A stretch of 64,000 nt of DNA from Flavobacteriaceae bacterium R38 (GTDB lineage: Bacteria > Bacteroidota > Bacteroidia > Flavobacteriales > Flavobacteriaceae). Position numbers and translations under genes: made by a program. The DNA is taken from assembly GCA_009901575.1 (NCBI GenBank), contig WXYP01000006.1, positions 124,001 through 188,000 of the forward strand, in the 5' to 3' direction. Below, one piece after another: positions 51,301 to 60,381 of this stretch. The notes below the pieces were generated by a model that saw nothing but the letters and a program-made list of their open reading frames with translations, did not search any database and was not told where the DNA came from. Every line of letters starts with the position of its first letter. Within the stretch, counting starts at the first letter, position 1.

Positions 51301-51320
51301 ACAGTTAGTTTTTTAACTGT
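51301..51320 (+). promoter_or_regulatory. inverted repeat before the first TPR-AraC gene
   Basis: ACAGTTA and TAACTGT (51301-51307 with 51314-51320) flank GTTTTT, 27 bp before the ATG at 51348. It could be an operator or a leader hairpin. Confidence 0.4.
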
Positions 51321-51347
51321 TAAAGAGTGATCAAAATAAAATTTAAA

Positions 51348-53096
51348 ATGGCTAATTCTATATTTCGATTATTTTCTATTGTCTTAAGAGTAATTTGTTT
51401 TGCCTTTTTATTATTCGCATCTCCATCGGTTTCTCAACAAAGTAGTTTAAGTTCTGAAAATGCCAAAAAATGGAGACATCATTCTTTTGAAGAATTAGCC
51501 ATATTTTTTGAAGACACTACTGAAGTAAAAGATCAGACCGCAGTTAACGAAATATCAAGCCTCATGTTGAAAATAGCTGCTGATGAGAAAAAATCTGAAT
51601 ACTATATAAAAACCTATCAATTATTAGCTGAAGAATGTAGACGATCTGGAAATTATCGTAATGGAATTGATAATATTAATAAATCCATTCGCTTTTTTAC
51701 CAGGAAAACCTCTAACTCGTGTAAAGCATCAGTTTATTTGACTAAAGCTTCTTTATCATTAAAAGTAGATGATTACGGAGGCGCAATGAATAATAATCTC
51801 AAAGCATTAAAGTTAGCTAAAAAAGAAAAAAACAAACAGCTTCAAATTACTGCAAATCATAATATAGCATCAATTCATTATCAAATGAATAATGTAAAAA
51901 GAGCACTAGATATTTATCATAAAAATGCCATCCTTCTTAAAACGGATAAATTAATTAAATCAAACAAAGAAGATCAGATCCTTTTTATTCGTACCCTTAT
52001 AGCTATTTCTGAAGCGTATACAGGTTTAGAAGAATATGATAAGGCGCTTTCATATTGTAATGATGTGATCAAGTTTAGTGAAATATTCGGGCATTATAAT
52101 TATAAAGCTTATGGTTATTTAGGTTTAAGCGATGTATATTCCCTGACATGCAGGGATCAAAAAGCATTATTGAGTTTACAAGAAGCAAAGAAATACGATG
52201 AATATAATTCAGACAATACCTTTCATTCATTAGTTCATTTATACAGAGCCAGAACTTTTTTTTACCAGAGAAACTACTTAAAATCTATAACAGAGTTAGA
52301 TGAAATAGGAGATTACCTGAGCGATCCGACATTTAGTTCTTTAAACGCTCATGAAATTAATGTGCTTTATGCCAGATCTTATCAGAAATTATATGATTTA
52401 GAACGAGCCTCGCTTTATTCAAATAGGGCTTTTGAACTTTTTCAGGATAATAAAAAAAGATTGAGTGCTGTCAATACCAGTTTAATCCAATATGATACTG
52501 AAGGCTTACAAGAAGAAATAAAAACATGGTCTTCTTCTGCAAGAAAACATAAAAAGAAATTTCAGATATCTATAATTACAGCTGTATTGTTATTACTTTC
52601 TTTTTTAGCTTTTTATAGAAAACAGCAAAAGAAAAATAAACTAAAGTATGAAAGTGCAATAATTAATTTAAACAAAGAAGCTAATTCTGTTATTCCTGAT
52701 AACCACCATGAAACAAGTAAAAATGAGATTCAAAGTATTGAAAACAGGAAGGTAAGAGAGCTTTTAAAGAAATTAAAAATCTTTGAATCCGAAGAATGGT
52801 TTTTAGATAATAATTCTTCTTTAAATGAAGTTGCTAAAAAATTAAGAACAAATACAAGTTATTTATCTAAAGTAATTAATCAATATAAGAAGCAGTCGTT
52901 TACCAAATACCTTACAGAGCTTCGCCTGAATTATGCAATGACTCGTCTTAAAAATGATACTAAATTCAGATCATACACTATTAAATCTATTGCTAAAGAA
53001 GTTGGGTTTAATAGCTCAGAACCTTTTGCTAAAGCCTTTAAAAAGAAAACCGGTATTTATCCTTCTTATTTCATAAGAGAATTAGAGCGAAATTAA
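51348..53096 (+). CDS. TPR-transmembrane-AraC regulator 1
   Basis: The 582-residue protein has a signal peptide (about 1-32, VICFAFLLFASPSVSQQ) and tetratricopeptide-like repeats across residues about 80-390 (YRNGIDNINKSIRFFTRK, YGGAMNNNLKALKLAKKE, YDKALSYCNDVIKFSEI). A membrane helix follows at about 405-425 (ISIITAVLLLLSFLAFYR), and a C-terminal AraC-type double HTH (LNEVAKKLRTNTSYLSKVIN and TIKSIAKEVGFNSSEPFAKA) ends it. By topology the TPR part is periplasmic and the HTH is cytoplasmic, so it is a one-component transmembrane regulator. It starts the tandem array. Confidence 0.82.
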   Translation: MANSIFRLFSIVLRVICFAFLLFASPSVSQQSSLSSENAKKWRHHSFEELAIFFEDTTEVKDQTAVNEISSLMLKIAADEKKSEYYIKTYQLLAEECRRSGNYRNGIDNINKSIRFFTRKTSNSCKASVYLTKASLSLKVDDYGGAMNNNLKALKLAKKEKNKQLQITANHNIASIHYQMNNVKRALDIYHKNAILLKTDKLIKSNKEDQILFIRTLIAISEAYTGLEEYDKALSYCNDVIKFSEIFGHYNYKAYGYLGLSDVYSLTCRDQKALLSLQEAKKYDEYNSDNTFHSLVHLYRARTFFYQRNYLKSITELDEIGDYLSDPTFSSLNAHEINVLYARSYQKLYDLERASLYSNRAFELFQDNKKRLSAVNTSLIQYDTEGLQEEIKTWSSSARKHKKKFQISIITAVLLLLSFLAFYRKQQKKNKLKYESAIINLNKEANSVIPDNHHETSKNEIQSIENRKVRELLKKLKIFESEEWFLDNNSSLNEVAKKLRTNTSYLSKVINQYKKQSFTKYLTELRLNYAMTRLKNDTKFRSYTIKSIAKEVGFNSSEPFAKAFKKKTGIYPSYFIRELERN

Positions 53097-53155
53097 AATG
53101 CTAAAAAAATCATAAAATTCTATATTTTTATACAGAATAACTCAAAAAAGAATAG

Positions 53156-54898
53156 ATGAGATTGTGTGAAAATAAAATAGACTTTTTTAAAATATTTTTC
53201 ATTTTTTATTTTTTTTCTCTGCTATTTACCAATCCTGTTTCTGCACAAAAAAGAGATGTTCTGGAAAGAGTTTTATCCGAAAAGTCAATTGTTTCCTTAA
53301 AGAAAGAAGTCGAAAATATAGATAAAGACAGTCTATCTCTAAGAACACTTTATCAAAAAATGATAGTGGAAAAAGCATTAGAAGAAAAAAACTACGAAGA
53401 ACTTCTTTTAAGTTATCTAAAACTAATTGCTCTGGAAAGAATTAAAGGAAATTATGAAGAAGGAGAATCGTATGCTGAACTTGCAATTTCTTTTTTTAAT
53501 CGATCTGATAATGATTCATTAAAAATGAAAATTTGGCGTACAAAAGGAGCTGTTTTATTTGAACAGGCAAAATATGAAAAAGCTTTATTAAGTTTTGTAA
53601 ACGCTAAAGAAATAGCTCAAAAAATTAATGATGATTATTATAGCTTAATAGTTGATATGAATATAGGATTAGTAAAGCTACAAATAAATGAAAGTGGATT
53701 AGAGGAAGGGTTAAATATGTTTCTTAAAATACTATCGGTTTTAGATGAAATAGGAGAATCAAATTTTTCTGCAGAGAATAAAGATTTCTATATTAAAACA
53801 CTGGTAGCTATAAGTAAAGTATATTTAGAATTGAAGAATTATGATGCTGCTATGCATTATCATAAACTTGGTTTAGAAAAAAGCATTGAATTTAAGAATA
53901 CCAAGGTTGAAATTTTGCTTTTAGGAGGGATAGGTAGAATATATGGAGAAAAAGGAGAATATGAAAAAGCTATAGAAACATTAGATAAAGCCATAAAAAG
54001 ATTGGATGAATCGGAGAAGTATAAGGAGGTTTTTTCCTTTATCTATTTACTTAAAGGGACTAATTTTTTTAAAATGAAAATGTATGAAAAAGCCATAGAT
54101 AATCTATTGCAATCTGAAGAAAATATTAATGCAACAGGTATTGATAATTTAGACCTCCAGGAACGATACCCCTTATTAGCAAGATCATATCAAGCATTAG
54201 GAGATTATGAAAAATCATATGAATACTTTTCAAAGTATGAAGATTTAGATAAGGTTAATGATCAAAAAAGATTAAACCTTATCAATCATGTCTCTGAAAA
54301 ATATGATTTAGAAGGATTAAAAAAAGAATTAAAAACATTAGAATCTGAAAAAATAAAAAAAGAATATAATTATAAATGGATAATAGGGGTATTAACTTTA
54401 TTGTTGTTAACTACTTTAATGATCGTTATGATTTTCAGGAAGAATCAACGTATTTATAAACAGCAGTTTGAAGCATTGTTAACAAAGTCAAATAAAAAAG
54501 AAGTAGCTTTCAAAACAGATTTGGTTTCAGATGAAAAAGCAAAAGAAATTTTAGATAAACTCATAAAGTTTGAGGAGCAAAAAAATTATCTAAATCAGAA
54601 TTGTACATTGAATGAAGTTGCTAAAAAACTGAAAACAAATACTTCGTATTTATCTATGGTGATTAATAAATACAAAGGAAAATCATTTTCTGTATATCTA
54701 AGTGAATTACGCATAAATAATGCAGTTGACAGATTAACTAACGATAAAAAGTTTCGTTCATATTCTATTAAATCGATAGCAGAAGAGACCGGATTTAATA
54801 GAGCAGAGTCGTTTTCTAAAGCGTTTAAAAATAATACAGGAATCTATCCTTCTTATTTTATTAAAAATATTGATAAGCAGAATGTTAGGTCTCTTTGA
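53156..54898 (+). CDS. TPR-transmembrane-AraC regulator 2
   Basis: The 580-residue paralogue of regulator 1 has a signal peptide (about 1-31, ending NPVSAQK), TPR segments (YEEGESYAELAISFFNRS, YDAAMHYHKLGLEKSIEF, YEKAIETLDKAIKRLDES, YEKAIDNLLQSEENINAT), a helix near 415 (WIIGVLTLLLLTTLMIVMIF) and the same AraC tail (LNEVAKKLKTNTSYLSMVIN, SIAEETGFNRAESFSKAFKN). It lies 59 bp after regulator 1 and is followed by the GG-leader peptide gene at 55002. Confidence 0.85.
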   Translation: MRLCENKIDFFKIFFIFYFFSLLFTNPVSAQKRDVLERVLSEKSIVSLKKEVENIDKDSLSLRTLYQKMIVEKALEEKNYEELLLSYLKLIALERIKGNYEEGESYAELAISFFNRSDNDSLKMKIWRTKGAVLFEQAKYEKALLSFVNAKEIAQKINDDYYSLIVDMNIGLVKLQINESGLEEGLNMFLKILSVLDEIGESNFSAENKDFYIKTLVAISKVYLELKNYDAAMHYHKLGLEKSIEFKNTKVEILLLGGIGRIYGEKGEYEKAIETLDKAIKRLDESEKYKEVFSFIYLLKGTNFFKMKMYEKAIDNLLQSEENINATGIDNLDLQERYPLLARSYQALGDYEKSYEYFSKYEDLDKVNDQKRLNLINHVSEKYDLEGLKKELKTLESEKIKKEYNYKWIIGVLTLLLLTTLMIVMIFRKNQRIYKQQFEALLTKSNKKEVAFKTDLVSDEKAKEILDKLIKFEEQKNYLNQNCTLNEVAKKLKTNTSYLSMVINKYKGKSFSVYLSELRINNAVDRLTNDKKFRSYSIKSIAEETGFNRAESFSKAFKNNTGIYPSYFIKNIDKQNVRSL

Positions 54899-54905
54899 TG
54901 TATGT

Positions 54906-54923
54906 CGAAATATATAAATTTCG
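54906..54923 (+). repeat. inverted repeat between regulator 2 and the peptide gene
   Basis: CGAAAT and ATTTCG flank ATATAA, about 80 bp before the peptide ATG. It may be an operator or a transcript-end hairpin. Confidence 0.35.
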
Positions 54924-55001
54924 TGTTGCTTTCATTGCTCTTCATGTACTCTAATGGTTATATTTATCAATATCGAATTAACCTTAAAAAATATTAATAG
55001 T

Positions 55002-55217
55002 ATGAAGAAAAGAAGAAAATTAGATTTGAAAAAAGTAATGATTGCCAAAATTGATAACCCTAATAGAATCAAGGTTATGGGAGGCGTAAGAGATGCTACT
55101 AACCCTGATGGAAATTGTAAATCTCCTAGTGATTCAATTCCTTCAGATACCGGAAATGCCGGATCAGAAATAATCCTTTGTGCTCTGGACGGGACCACAG
55201 GCGATGTATGCAAGTAA
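55002..55217 (+). CDS. GG-leader lanthipeptide-like precursor peptide P1
   Basis: The 71-residue peptide begins MKKRRKLDLKKVMIAKIDNP and continues NRIKVMGG, a Bacteroidetes class I lanthipeptide-style leader ending in GG. The predicted core of about 43 residues contains three cysteines and many Ser/Thr (TNPDGNCKSPSDSIPSDTGN, EIILCALDGTTGDVCK). I choose ATG 55002, because the longer frame upstream lacks leader character. It sits between regulators 2 and 3 and is followed by a perfect 18-bp hairpin. No LanB/LanC gene is in the window. Confidence 0.75.
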   Translation: MKKRRKLDLKKVMIAKIDNPNRIKVMGGVRDATNPDGNCKSPSDSIPSDTGNAGSEIILCALDGTTGDVCK

Positions 55218-55227
55218 CTAAAAATAA

Positions 55228-55271
55228 TTTACCAGGCAAAAATTGCTTTTTAACAATTTTTGCCTGGTAAA
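55228..55271 (+). terminator. perfect 18-bp stem-loop after peptide P1
   Basis: TTTACCAGGCAAAAATTG (55228-55245) pairs perfectly with 55254-55271 around an 8-nt loop, 10 bp after the stop codon. No T run follows, so it may protect the mRNA end or terminate by the long stem. Confidence 0.65.
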
Positions 55272-55465
55272 TGCTCAATATTCTTATCTTTAAATAAGGT
55301 ATACAAACATTCTAAATTAGGAATACGTAATACATAGAATTTTCTCTTTAATTTTTATAATTGTTAAAATACATCGATTTGAGTAGTTAGCTACTCTTTT
55401 TTTATTAGATTGCAGGAATAGCCCTCCAAATAATGATTATAATCTTAAAACCTAGTAAGATTAAG

Positions 55466-56941
55466 ATGATGTATCAATTAAAGAATAATGTCAGTACATT
55501 CATTAGTATTCTTTTTTTGGTATTTATTGCGGGTGTGGGCTCTTCTTTCTCCCAGGAAACAGTTACTTCTTATTTAAAAAAAGCCCGGGAGTTATATGAA
55601 ATTCATGATTTTGAAGGAGCTATAACCCATAACTTGTCGGCATTAAAAATAGCTAAAGAAAATAAAGATGAATTTTCAGAATTAGTAGCGCATCATCAAG
55701 TCGCTTTAATTAAAAGTCGCACCAACGATATTGAAGGAGCTCTTAAAATACACTTACAGAAATTAAAAATATTTGAGAAGAGAAAACTTAAAAACTTAAA
55801 TGAAAAAGAACAACAGTTTTATATAGATATTTTAGTCAGCACGGTAAATGAATATGTTGATTTAAAAAACTATCATGAAGCAGAAAAATATGTTAATAAA
55901 GCGATTGAACTCAGTAAACAATTTAATTATGAAAAAGGAGAATTGTTTAGTCTAATCAGTTTAGCAAATGTGTATTCCCTAACAGAAAGATACCCAGACG
56001 CTCTTTTTTATCTTGAAAAAGCATCACAATTAGAAGAGTATAAAAATCGGGAGCAGGCTAGTGCATTTTTAATATTATACAAGGCAAGAGTTTTTTATAA
56101 CCAACAAAAATATCAGCAATCGATATTTGAATTAGAAAAAATTGAAATGCCAATTTCAAGGAAAATGTACAGTTCATTAAACAGGCAAGAGATTAATAAT
56201 TTATTTGCAGGATCTTATCAAGGATTAGGAAATCAGGAAAAAGCTACATTTTATTTTGAAGAAGAATTGAAGGTTTTTGATGAGAATGATCAGCTTAGGA
56301 TGAAACTTGATCCTAAAATAATGAAAGCGTATGATACACTGCTCTTACAAGAAGATATAGATAAACTGACTAATGTTTCTAAAAAACAACAAAGTAAATT
56401 ATACCTTGTTATGATTTGCTTAGGGGTATTACTGATTTCATTTTTTATCTTTTATAAGGTTTCACAAAATAAAAACAAGAAGAAGTTTAAAGCTCTTATG
56501 GAGCAATTAAACGAGAAAAAAGAAAATAAAAAACCAATTGCACCTGAATCTTCTAAAAAGAAAAGAGAAACTAAAATTGAAGACGATAAAGTTCGAGAAT
56601 TATTATTCAAACTAGAAATTTTTGAGAAAGGAGAAAAATACCTTGATAGAAATTCAACTTTAGCAGAGGTTGCCAAAAAATTAAACACCAATACCAGCTA
56701 CTTATCTAAAATCGTAAATCATCATAAGGGATTGACCTTTACAAAATATTTAACCGAATTACGTATAAATTATGCCCTTAACCGACTCAAAAACGATCCT
56801 AAATTCAGATCGTATACTATAAAGTCTATTGCTCAGGAAGTTGGTTTTAATAGTGGAGAGCCTTTTGCTAAAGCTTTTAAGGCAAAAACCGGAATTTATC
56901 CTTCTTATTTTATTAAAGAGTTAGAAAAGGAATTGGTATAA
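55466..56941 (+). CDS. TPR-transmembrane-AraC regulator 3
   Basis: The 491-residue paralogue has a signal peptide (MMYQLKNNVSTFISILFLVF and on to SFSQE), TPR segments (FEGAITHNLSALKIAKEN, YHEAEKYVNKAIELSKQF, YPDALFYLEKASQLEEY), a helix about residue 325 (LVMICLGVLLISFFIFYKV) and an AraC tail (LAEVAKKLNTNTSYLSKIVN, SIAQEVGFNSGEPFAKAFKA). I start at ATG 55466 because the frame's 11 upstream residues are hydrophilic. It is shorter than its neighbours by some 90 residues in the TPR part. Confidence 0.82.
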   Translation: MMYQLKNNVSTFISILFLVFIAGVGSSFSQETVTSYLKKARELYEIHDFEGAITHNLSALKIAKENKDEFSELVAHHQVALIKSRTNDIEGALKIHLQKLKIFEKRKLKNLNEKEQQFYIDILVSTVNEYVDLKNYHEAEKYVNKAIELSKQFNYEKGELFSLISLANVYSLTERYPDALFYLEKASQLEEYKNREQASAFLILYKARVFYNQQKYQQSIFELEKIEMPISRKMYSSLNRQEINNLFAGSYQGLGNQEKATFYFEEELKVFDENDQLRMKLDPKIMKAYDTLLLQEDIDKLTNVSKKQQSKLYLVMICLGVLLISFFIFYKVSQNKNKKKFKALMEQLNEKKENKKPIAPESSKKKRETKIEDDKVRELLFKLEIFEKGEKYLDRNSTLAEVAKKLNTNTSYLSKIVNHHKGLTFTKYLTELRINYALNRLKNDPKFRSYTIKSIAQEVGFNSGEPFAKAFKAKTGIYPSYFIKELEKELV

Positions 56942-57121
56942 TCTTCTATAGAAGGTTGAATTAAAAAGAATTCTTCATATTACGAATGACTTTCATGTGA
57001 AATATAATTAATAACAGTTTGTTAAAGAAAAGCTGGAAAATAAAGCAATTTTCTTCTAAATACGTATCCTATTACGTTTTTTAAGATTAATACCCTAATT
57101 TGCAAAAAAGCTTTTGACTAC

Positions 57122-58849
57122 ATGAACAGGAGATTAATAAATAGCACTTTACTTTTTATTTCTTTATTAATGATCTCTTTATCTGTATGTTCACAGGATA
57201 TTACAGATAGGGAAATGAAGCTCAAAGAAGAATGGAAAGATATGAAGGTTATTGATTTGTTTCGTGTTTTTGATAAAAAATTTCATGAAATAGATACATT
57301 GGCGACTAGATTAGCAGTAGAAGTAATGCTAAATAAAGCTAAAAAAGGAGATAATAAAGAGGATTATTTAACTGCATATCGTTCAGCTGCACTGCTATGT
57401 GAAAGAAATGGCGAATATCAAAAAGGAATTGATTATATGAATAAAGCGATTCCTTACCTCAAAGAATACCCGGAATATTATAATAAGGCAGCTATCTATG
57501 ATATTAGAGGATCTTTGTATGAAAGTTTAGGGAATTATGAAGAAAGTATAAAAAATAAAATTGAAGCATTAGAAGTTGCAAAAGAAGAAGGGAATATAGC
57601 GTATCAAATTAGTTTAATGAGTAACATAGCATTTACAAAGGGTATTATATACGATACCAAAGAAGCTTTAGAGATGCATTTTGAAAGTTTAAAGATATTA
57701 GAAGAAAATCCTGATGCTCAATATATAAAAGAAGAGTATGATGATTATTTAATAGAAATTTACATTAATATAGTTAAAGCATATACATATATAAAAGATT
57801 TTGATAAAGGAATATTTTATAGTAATAAAGTTTTAAAGCTTTGTGAAAAGCATGATGATGAAATTAATAGAGCTAAGGTTTTATATGAATTGGGAAATAT
57901 TTATTCTCTAACAGGTGAATATGATAAAGCAATTTATTTCTTAGAACAAGCATCAAAAAATAACAATGAAGGAGATCATTTAAATGTTTTTATTCATTTA
58001 GCTATGGTCAGATGTTTTTTTTATTTAGAATATTACCAAGAAACGTTGGCAGAACTTCAAACGATTGAAAAACTTAAAGATAAATATAAGTTTGATTTTT
58101 TTGTATTACAGGAGGTTTATGCGATTTATGCAAGAACACACTTAAAATTAAATAATACTGAAAAAGCAATAGCGTATTTTAAACAAGGGGAGGAGGTCTT
58201 TAAAAGTAATGATGAACGTAAAAGTAAATTGAGTAAAGATATTATCGAAAGGTATAATATGGCTTCTTTTGATGAGAGAGTAAATGTACTTACAAATAAA
58301 ACAAAGCGTCAAAAAACTATTTTCTCCCTGGGTCTTGGAATATTAGTATTAGGGATACTTTTTTTTACAACCTATTATCTTAACATACATCGGAATAATA
58401 AAAGAAAATTTGAGCTTTTGATAACTCAACTTGAACAGAAATCAAAAGGAGTTATAGTTGAAGAAAGAAATGCACTGGAAATTCCTGAAGATAGGATTGA
58501 TAAAGAAAAGATTGAAGAATTACTGAATAAGTTAGAGAAGTTTGAAAAAAAATATGGATATATAGATCAAAAAGTAACGTTACATTCTGTAGCCAAACAA
58601 TTTAATACGAATACTACTTATTTGTCTAAGGTTATTAATCAATATAAAGGAAAGAGTTTTGTAAAATATATAACAGATCTCCGGTTAGATTATGCGATTG
58701 ACCAGATAAAAAATAATGAAAAGTTTAAATTATATACGATAGATACTGTTGCAAGAGAGGCAGGATTTAAAAGTACAATCCCCTTTACCAAAGCTTTTAA
58801 AGCAAAAACAGGGATAAATCCGTCGTATTTTATAAAAAATCTAAAATGA
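57122..58849 (+). CDS. TPR-transmembrane-AraC regulator 4
   Basis: The 575-residue paralogue has a signal peptide (MNRRLINSTLLFISLLMISL followed by SVCSQD), TPR segments (YQKGIDYMNKAIPYLKEY, YEESIKNKIEALEVAKEE, YDKAIYFLEQASKNNNEG), a helix at about 400 (TIFSLGLGILVLGILFFTTY) and the AraC tail (LHSVAKQFNTNTTYLSKVIN, TVAREAGFKSTIPFTKAFKA). It is followed after 110 bp by a second GG-leader peptide gene. Confidence 0.85.
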   Translation: MNRRLINSTLLFISLLMISLSVCSQDITDREMKLKEEWKDMKVIDLFRVFDKKFHEIDTLATRLAVEVMLNKAKKGDNKEDYLTAYRSAALLCERNGEYQKGIDYMNKAIPYLKEYPEYYNKAAIYDIRGSLYESLGNYEESIKNKIEALEVAKEEGNIAYQISLMSNIAFTKGIIYDTKEALEMHFESLKILEENPDAQYIKEEYDDYLIEIYINIVKAYTYIKDFDKGIFYSNKVLKLCEKHDDEINRAKVLYELGNIYSLTGEYDKAIYFLEQASKNNNEGDHLNVFIHLAMVRCFFYLEYYQETLAELQTIEKLKDKYKFDFFVLQEVYAIYARTHLKLNNTEKAIAYFKQGEEVFKSNDERKSKLSKDIIERYNMASFDERVNVLTNKTKRQKTIFSLGLGILVLGILFFTTYYLNIHRNNKRKFELLITQLEQKSKGVIVEERNALEIPEDRIDKEKIEELLNKLEKFEKKYGYIDQKVTLHSVAKQFNTNTTYLSKVINQYKGKSFVKYITDLRLDYAIDQIKNNEKFKLYTIDTVAREAGFKSTIPFTKAFKAKTGINPSYFIKNLK

Positions 58850-58927
58850 AAGTATAATATACTATAAAATGTAGTCTTAATTTATAAATTAATGTAAGAA
58901 TTATCTTATATAATTATTTCAAAATTG

Positions 58928-58935
58928 TAATTTTG
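58928..58935 (+). promoter_or_regulatory. -7 box within an inverted repeat before peptide P2
   Basis: TAATTTTG fits TAnnTTTG and is the right part of the inverted repeat CAAAATT-G-TAATTTTG (58920-58935), 25 bp before the ATG at 58960. The repeat may be an operator for one of the AraC proteins. Confidence 0.45.
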
Positions 58936-58959
58936 GAATAAACTATAATTATAATTCTT

Positions 58960-59100
58960 ATGAAGAAAAACGACAAAAAGCTACAGCTTAAGAAAATGAC
59001 GATTGTAACTATTAAAAAAAGAAATGAGATTAAAGGCGGGTTAGATGGAAAGACTGAATTCTGCCTGAATACAGTTATTATTACTTGTATGAATTGTTGA
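58960..59100 (+). CDS. GG-leader lanthipeptide-like precursor peptide P2
   Basis: The 46-residue peptide begins MKKNDKKLQLKKMTIVTIKK and continues RNEIKGG, a leader like that of P1. The core is only 19 residues, LDGKTEFCLNTVIITCMNC, with three cysteines and three threonines. That matches a lanthionine-type or disulfide-bonded short product. It follows regulator 4 and ends before a strong terminator. Confidence 0.7.
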   Translation: MKKNDKKLQLKKMTIVTIKKRNEIKGGLDGKTEFCLNTVIITCMNC

Positions 59101-59142
59101 ATCAATCAAGTTTAGATTTATTAAAGTACAGTTAGTCAAAAA

Positions 59143-59180
59143 AAAAGCCGGTTCATAGAAAATGAGTCGGCTTTTTAATT
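59143..59180 (+). terminator. terminator after peptide P2
   Basis: AAAAGCCG (59143-59150) pairs with CGGCTTTT (59168-59175), with T/A runs on both sides. Confidence 0.8.
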
Positions 59181-59339
59181 TTAAAACATTTAAAAACCTA
59201 TAAGAATTTAGTGAATATTTTTCCTACAATTTTTTGTCGAGTGTTTTTTGTGTGAAAATCATCGATTTGTAAGTAATTTTCTTTTTGTAAGAAGACTTTA
59301 AAAATAAATAGGAAGTGAAAAAAGAAAATGAAACAATGA

Positions 59340-59541
59340 GGTGTCTAATAAGTTAGAGAATACCAAAAAATATGTAATTGCAGATTTAATTATTAAGCTA
59401 AAAATAATACTCAACTTATATAGTAGCTACAGTTCAAGAAATAGGCTTTAATAACGTAAGTACTTTTACCAAAGCTTTTAAGTCAAAAACAGGGATTAAC
59501 CCTTCGTATTATATTAAGGAGTTAAATAAGAAAAAGATTTA
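59340..59541 (+). pseudogene. remnant of a fifth TPR-AraC regulator
   Basis: The last frame (from about 59411) reads YSTYIVATVQEIGFNNVSTF then TKAFKSKTGINPSYYIKEL, which matches the AraC tail of the four neighbours (for example IAQEVGFNSGEPFAKAFKAK). A preceding piece in another frame (KYVIADL...) resembles the KYLTELR helix. The upstream TPR and membrane parts are gone and a frameshift and stop interrupt it, so this is a decayed copy. Confidence 0.75.
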
Positions 59542-59543
59542 AA

Positions 59544-60362
59544 TTATAGATTTACTATAGTTTTCCGAATAGCTACCAAATTACCAAGTAGCTTTTCCAA
59601 ATGATCTAAATGTAACATATTGGCTCCGTCACTTTTAGCATTGGCGGGGTCAAAATGTGTTTCCATAAAGAGTCCGTCAACGCCAGTAGCGATTCCTGCT
59701 CGGGAAATCGTTTCAATCATATCAGGACGACCTCCTGTAACTCCGCTTGACTGATTAGGTTGTTGTAAAGAATGAGTAACATCTAAAACTGTAGGTGCAA
59801 ATTGTCTCATGGTTGGAATTCCTCTAAAATCAACTATCATATCCTGGTAACCAAACATCGTACCTCTGTCGGTAATCATAGCCTGCTCATTTCCGGAATC
59901 AGTAACCTTTTTTACAGCATGTTGCATGCTTTCCGGACTCATAAATTGCCCTTTCTTTAGATTTACTACTTTCCCGGTTTTAGCTGCAGCAACTACCAAG
60001 TCGGTTTGACGTACTAAAAAAGCTGGTATCTGTAATACATCAACATATTCAGCAGCTTTTTGAGCATCTTCAACTTCGTGAATATCGGTCACTGTAGGAA
60101 CTCCAAAAGTTTCAGAGACTTTGCGTAAAATCTTTAATGCTTTTTCATCACCTATACCCGTAAAAGAATCGATTCTACTTCGGTTAGCCTTTTTAAAACT
60201 CCCTTTAAAAACATAAGGTATTTCCAATTTATCTGTAATGGTAACTACCTTTTCTGCAATACGCAGAGCCATTTCTTCTCCTTCAATAGCACAAGGCCCG
60301 GCGAGTAGAAAAAAGTTATTGCTTTTTAAATGTTTTAATTGCGGAATTTTATCAAGCTGCAT
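59544..60362 (-). CDS. kdsA: 3-deoxy-8-phosphooctulonate synthase
   Basis: The 272-residue enzyme condenses phosphoenolpyruvate with arabinose 5-phosphate in Kdo synthesis for lipopolysaccharide. Motifs are LLAGPCAIEGEEMALRIAEK, YVFKGSFKKANRSR, VTDIHEVEDA, MITDRGTMFGYQDMIVDFRG and FMETHFDPANAKSDGANMLH. All active-site segments are present. A TATCTTTG -7 box lies on the minus strand at 60382-60389. It is divergent from typA. Confidence 0.97.
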   Translation of the reverse strand: MQLDKIPQLKHLKSNNFFLLAGPCAIEGEEMALRIAEKVVTITDKLEIPYVFKGSFKKANRSRIDSFTGIGDEKALKILRKVSETFGVPTVTDIHEVEDAQKAAEYVDVLQIPAFLVRQTDLVVAAAKTGKVVNLKKGQFMSPESMQHAVKKVTDSGNEQAMITDRGTMFGYQDMIVDFRGIPTMRQFAPTVLDVTHSLQQPNQSSGVTGGRPDMIETISRAGIATGVDGLFMETHFDPANAKSDGANMLHLDHLEKLLGNLVAIRKTIVNL

Positions 60363-60381
60363 AGTTGTTTTTTTAGAAATG

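Noticed and set aside
54932-55213. 93-residue minus-strand frame
   Set aside because: It is antisense to peptide P1, whose leader is clearly recognisable.
58914-59105. 63-residue minus-strand hydrophobic frame
   Set aside because: It is antisense to peptide P2; a TTG start and composition point to a shadow.
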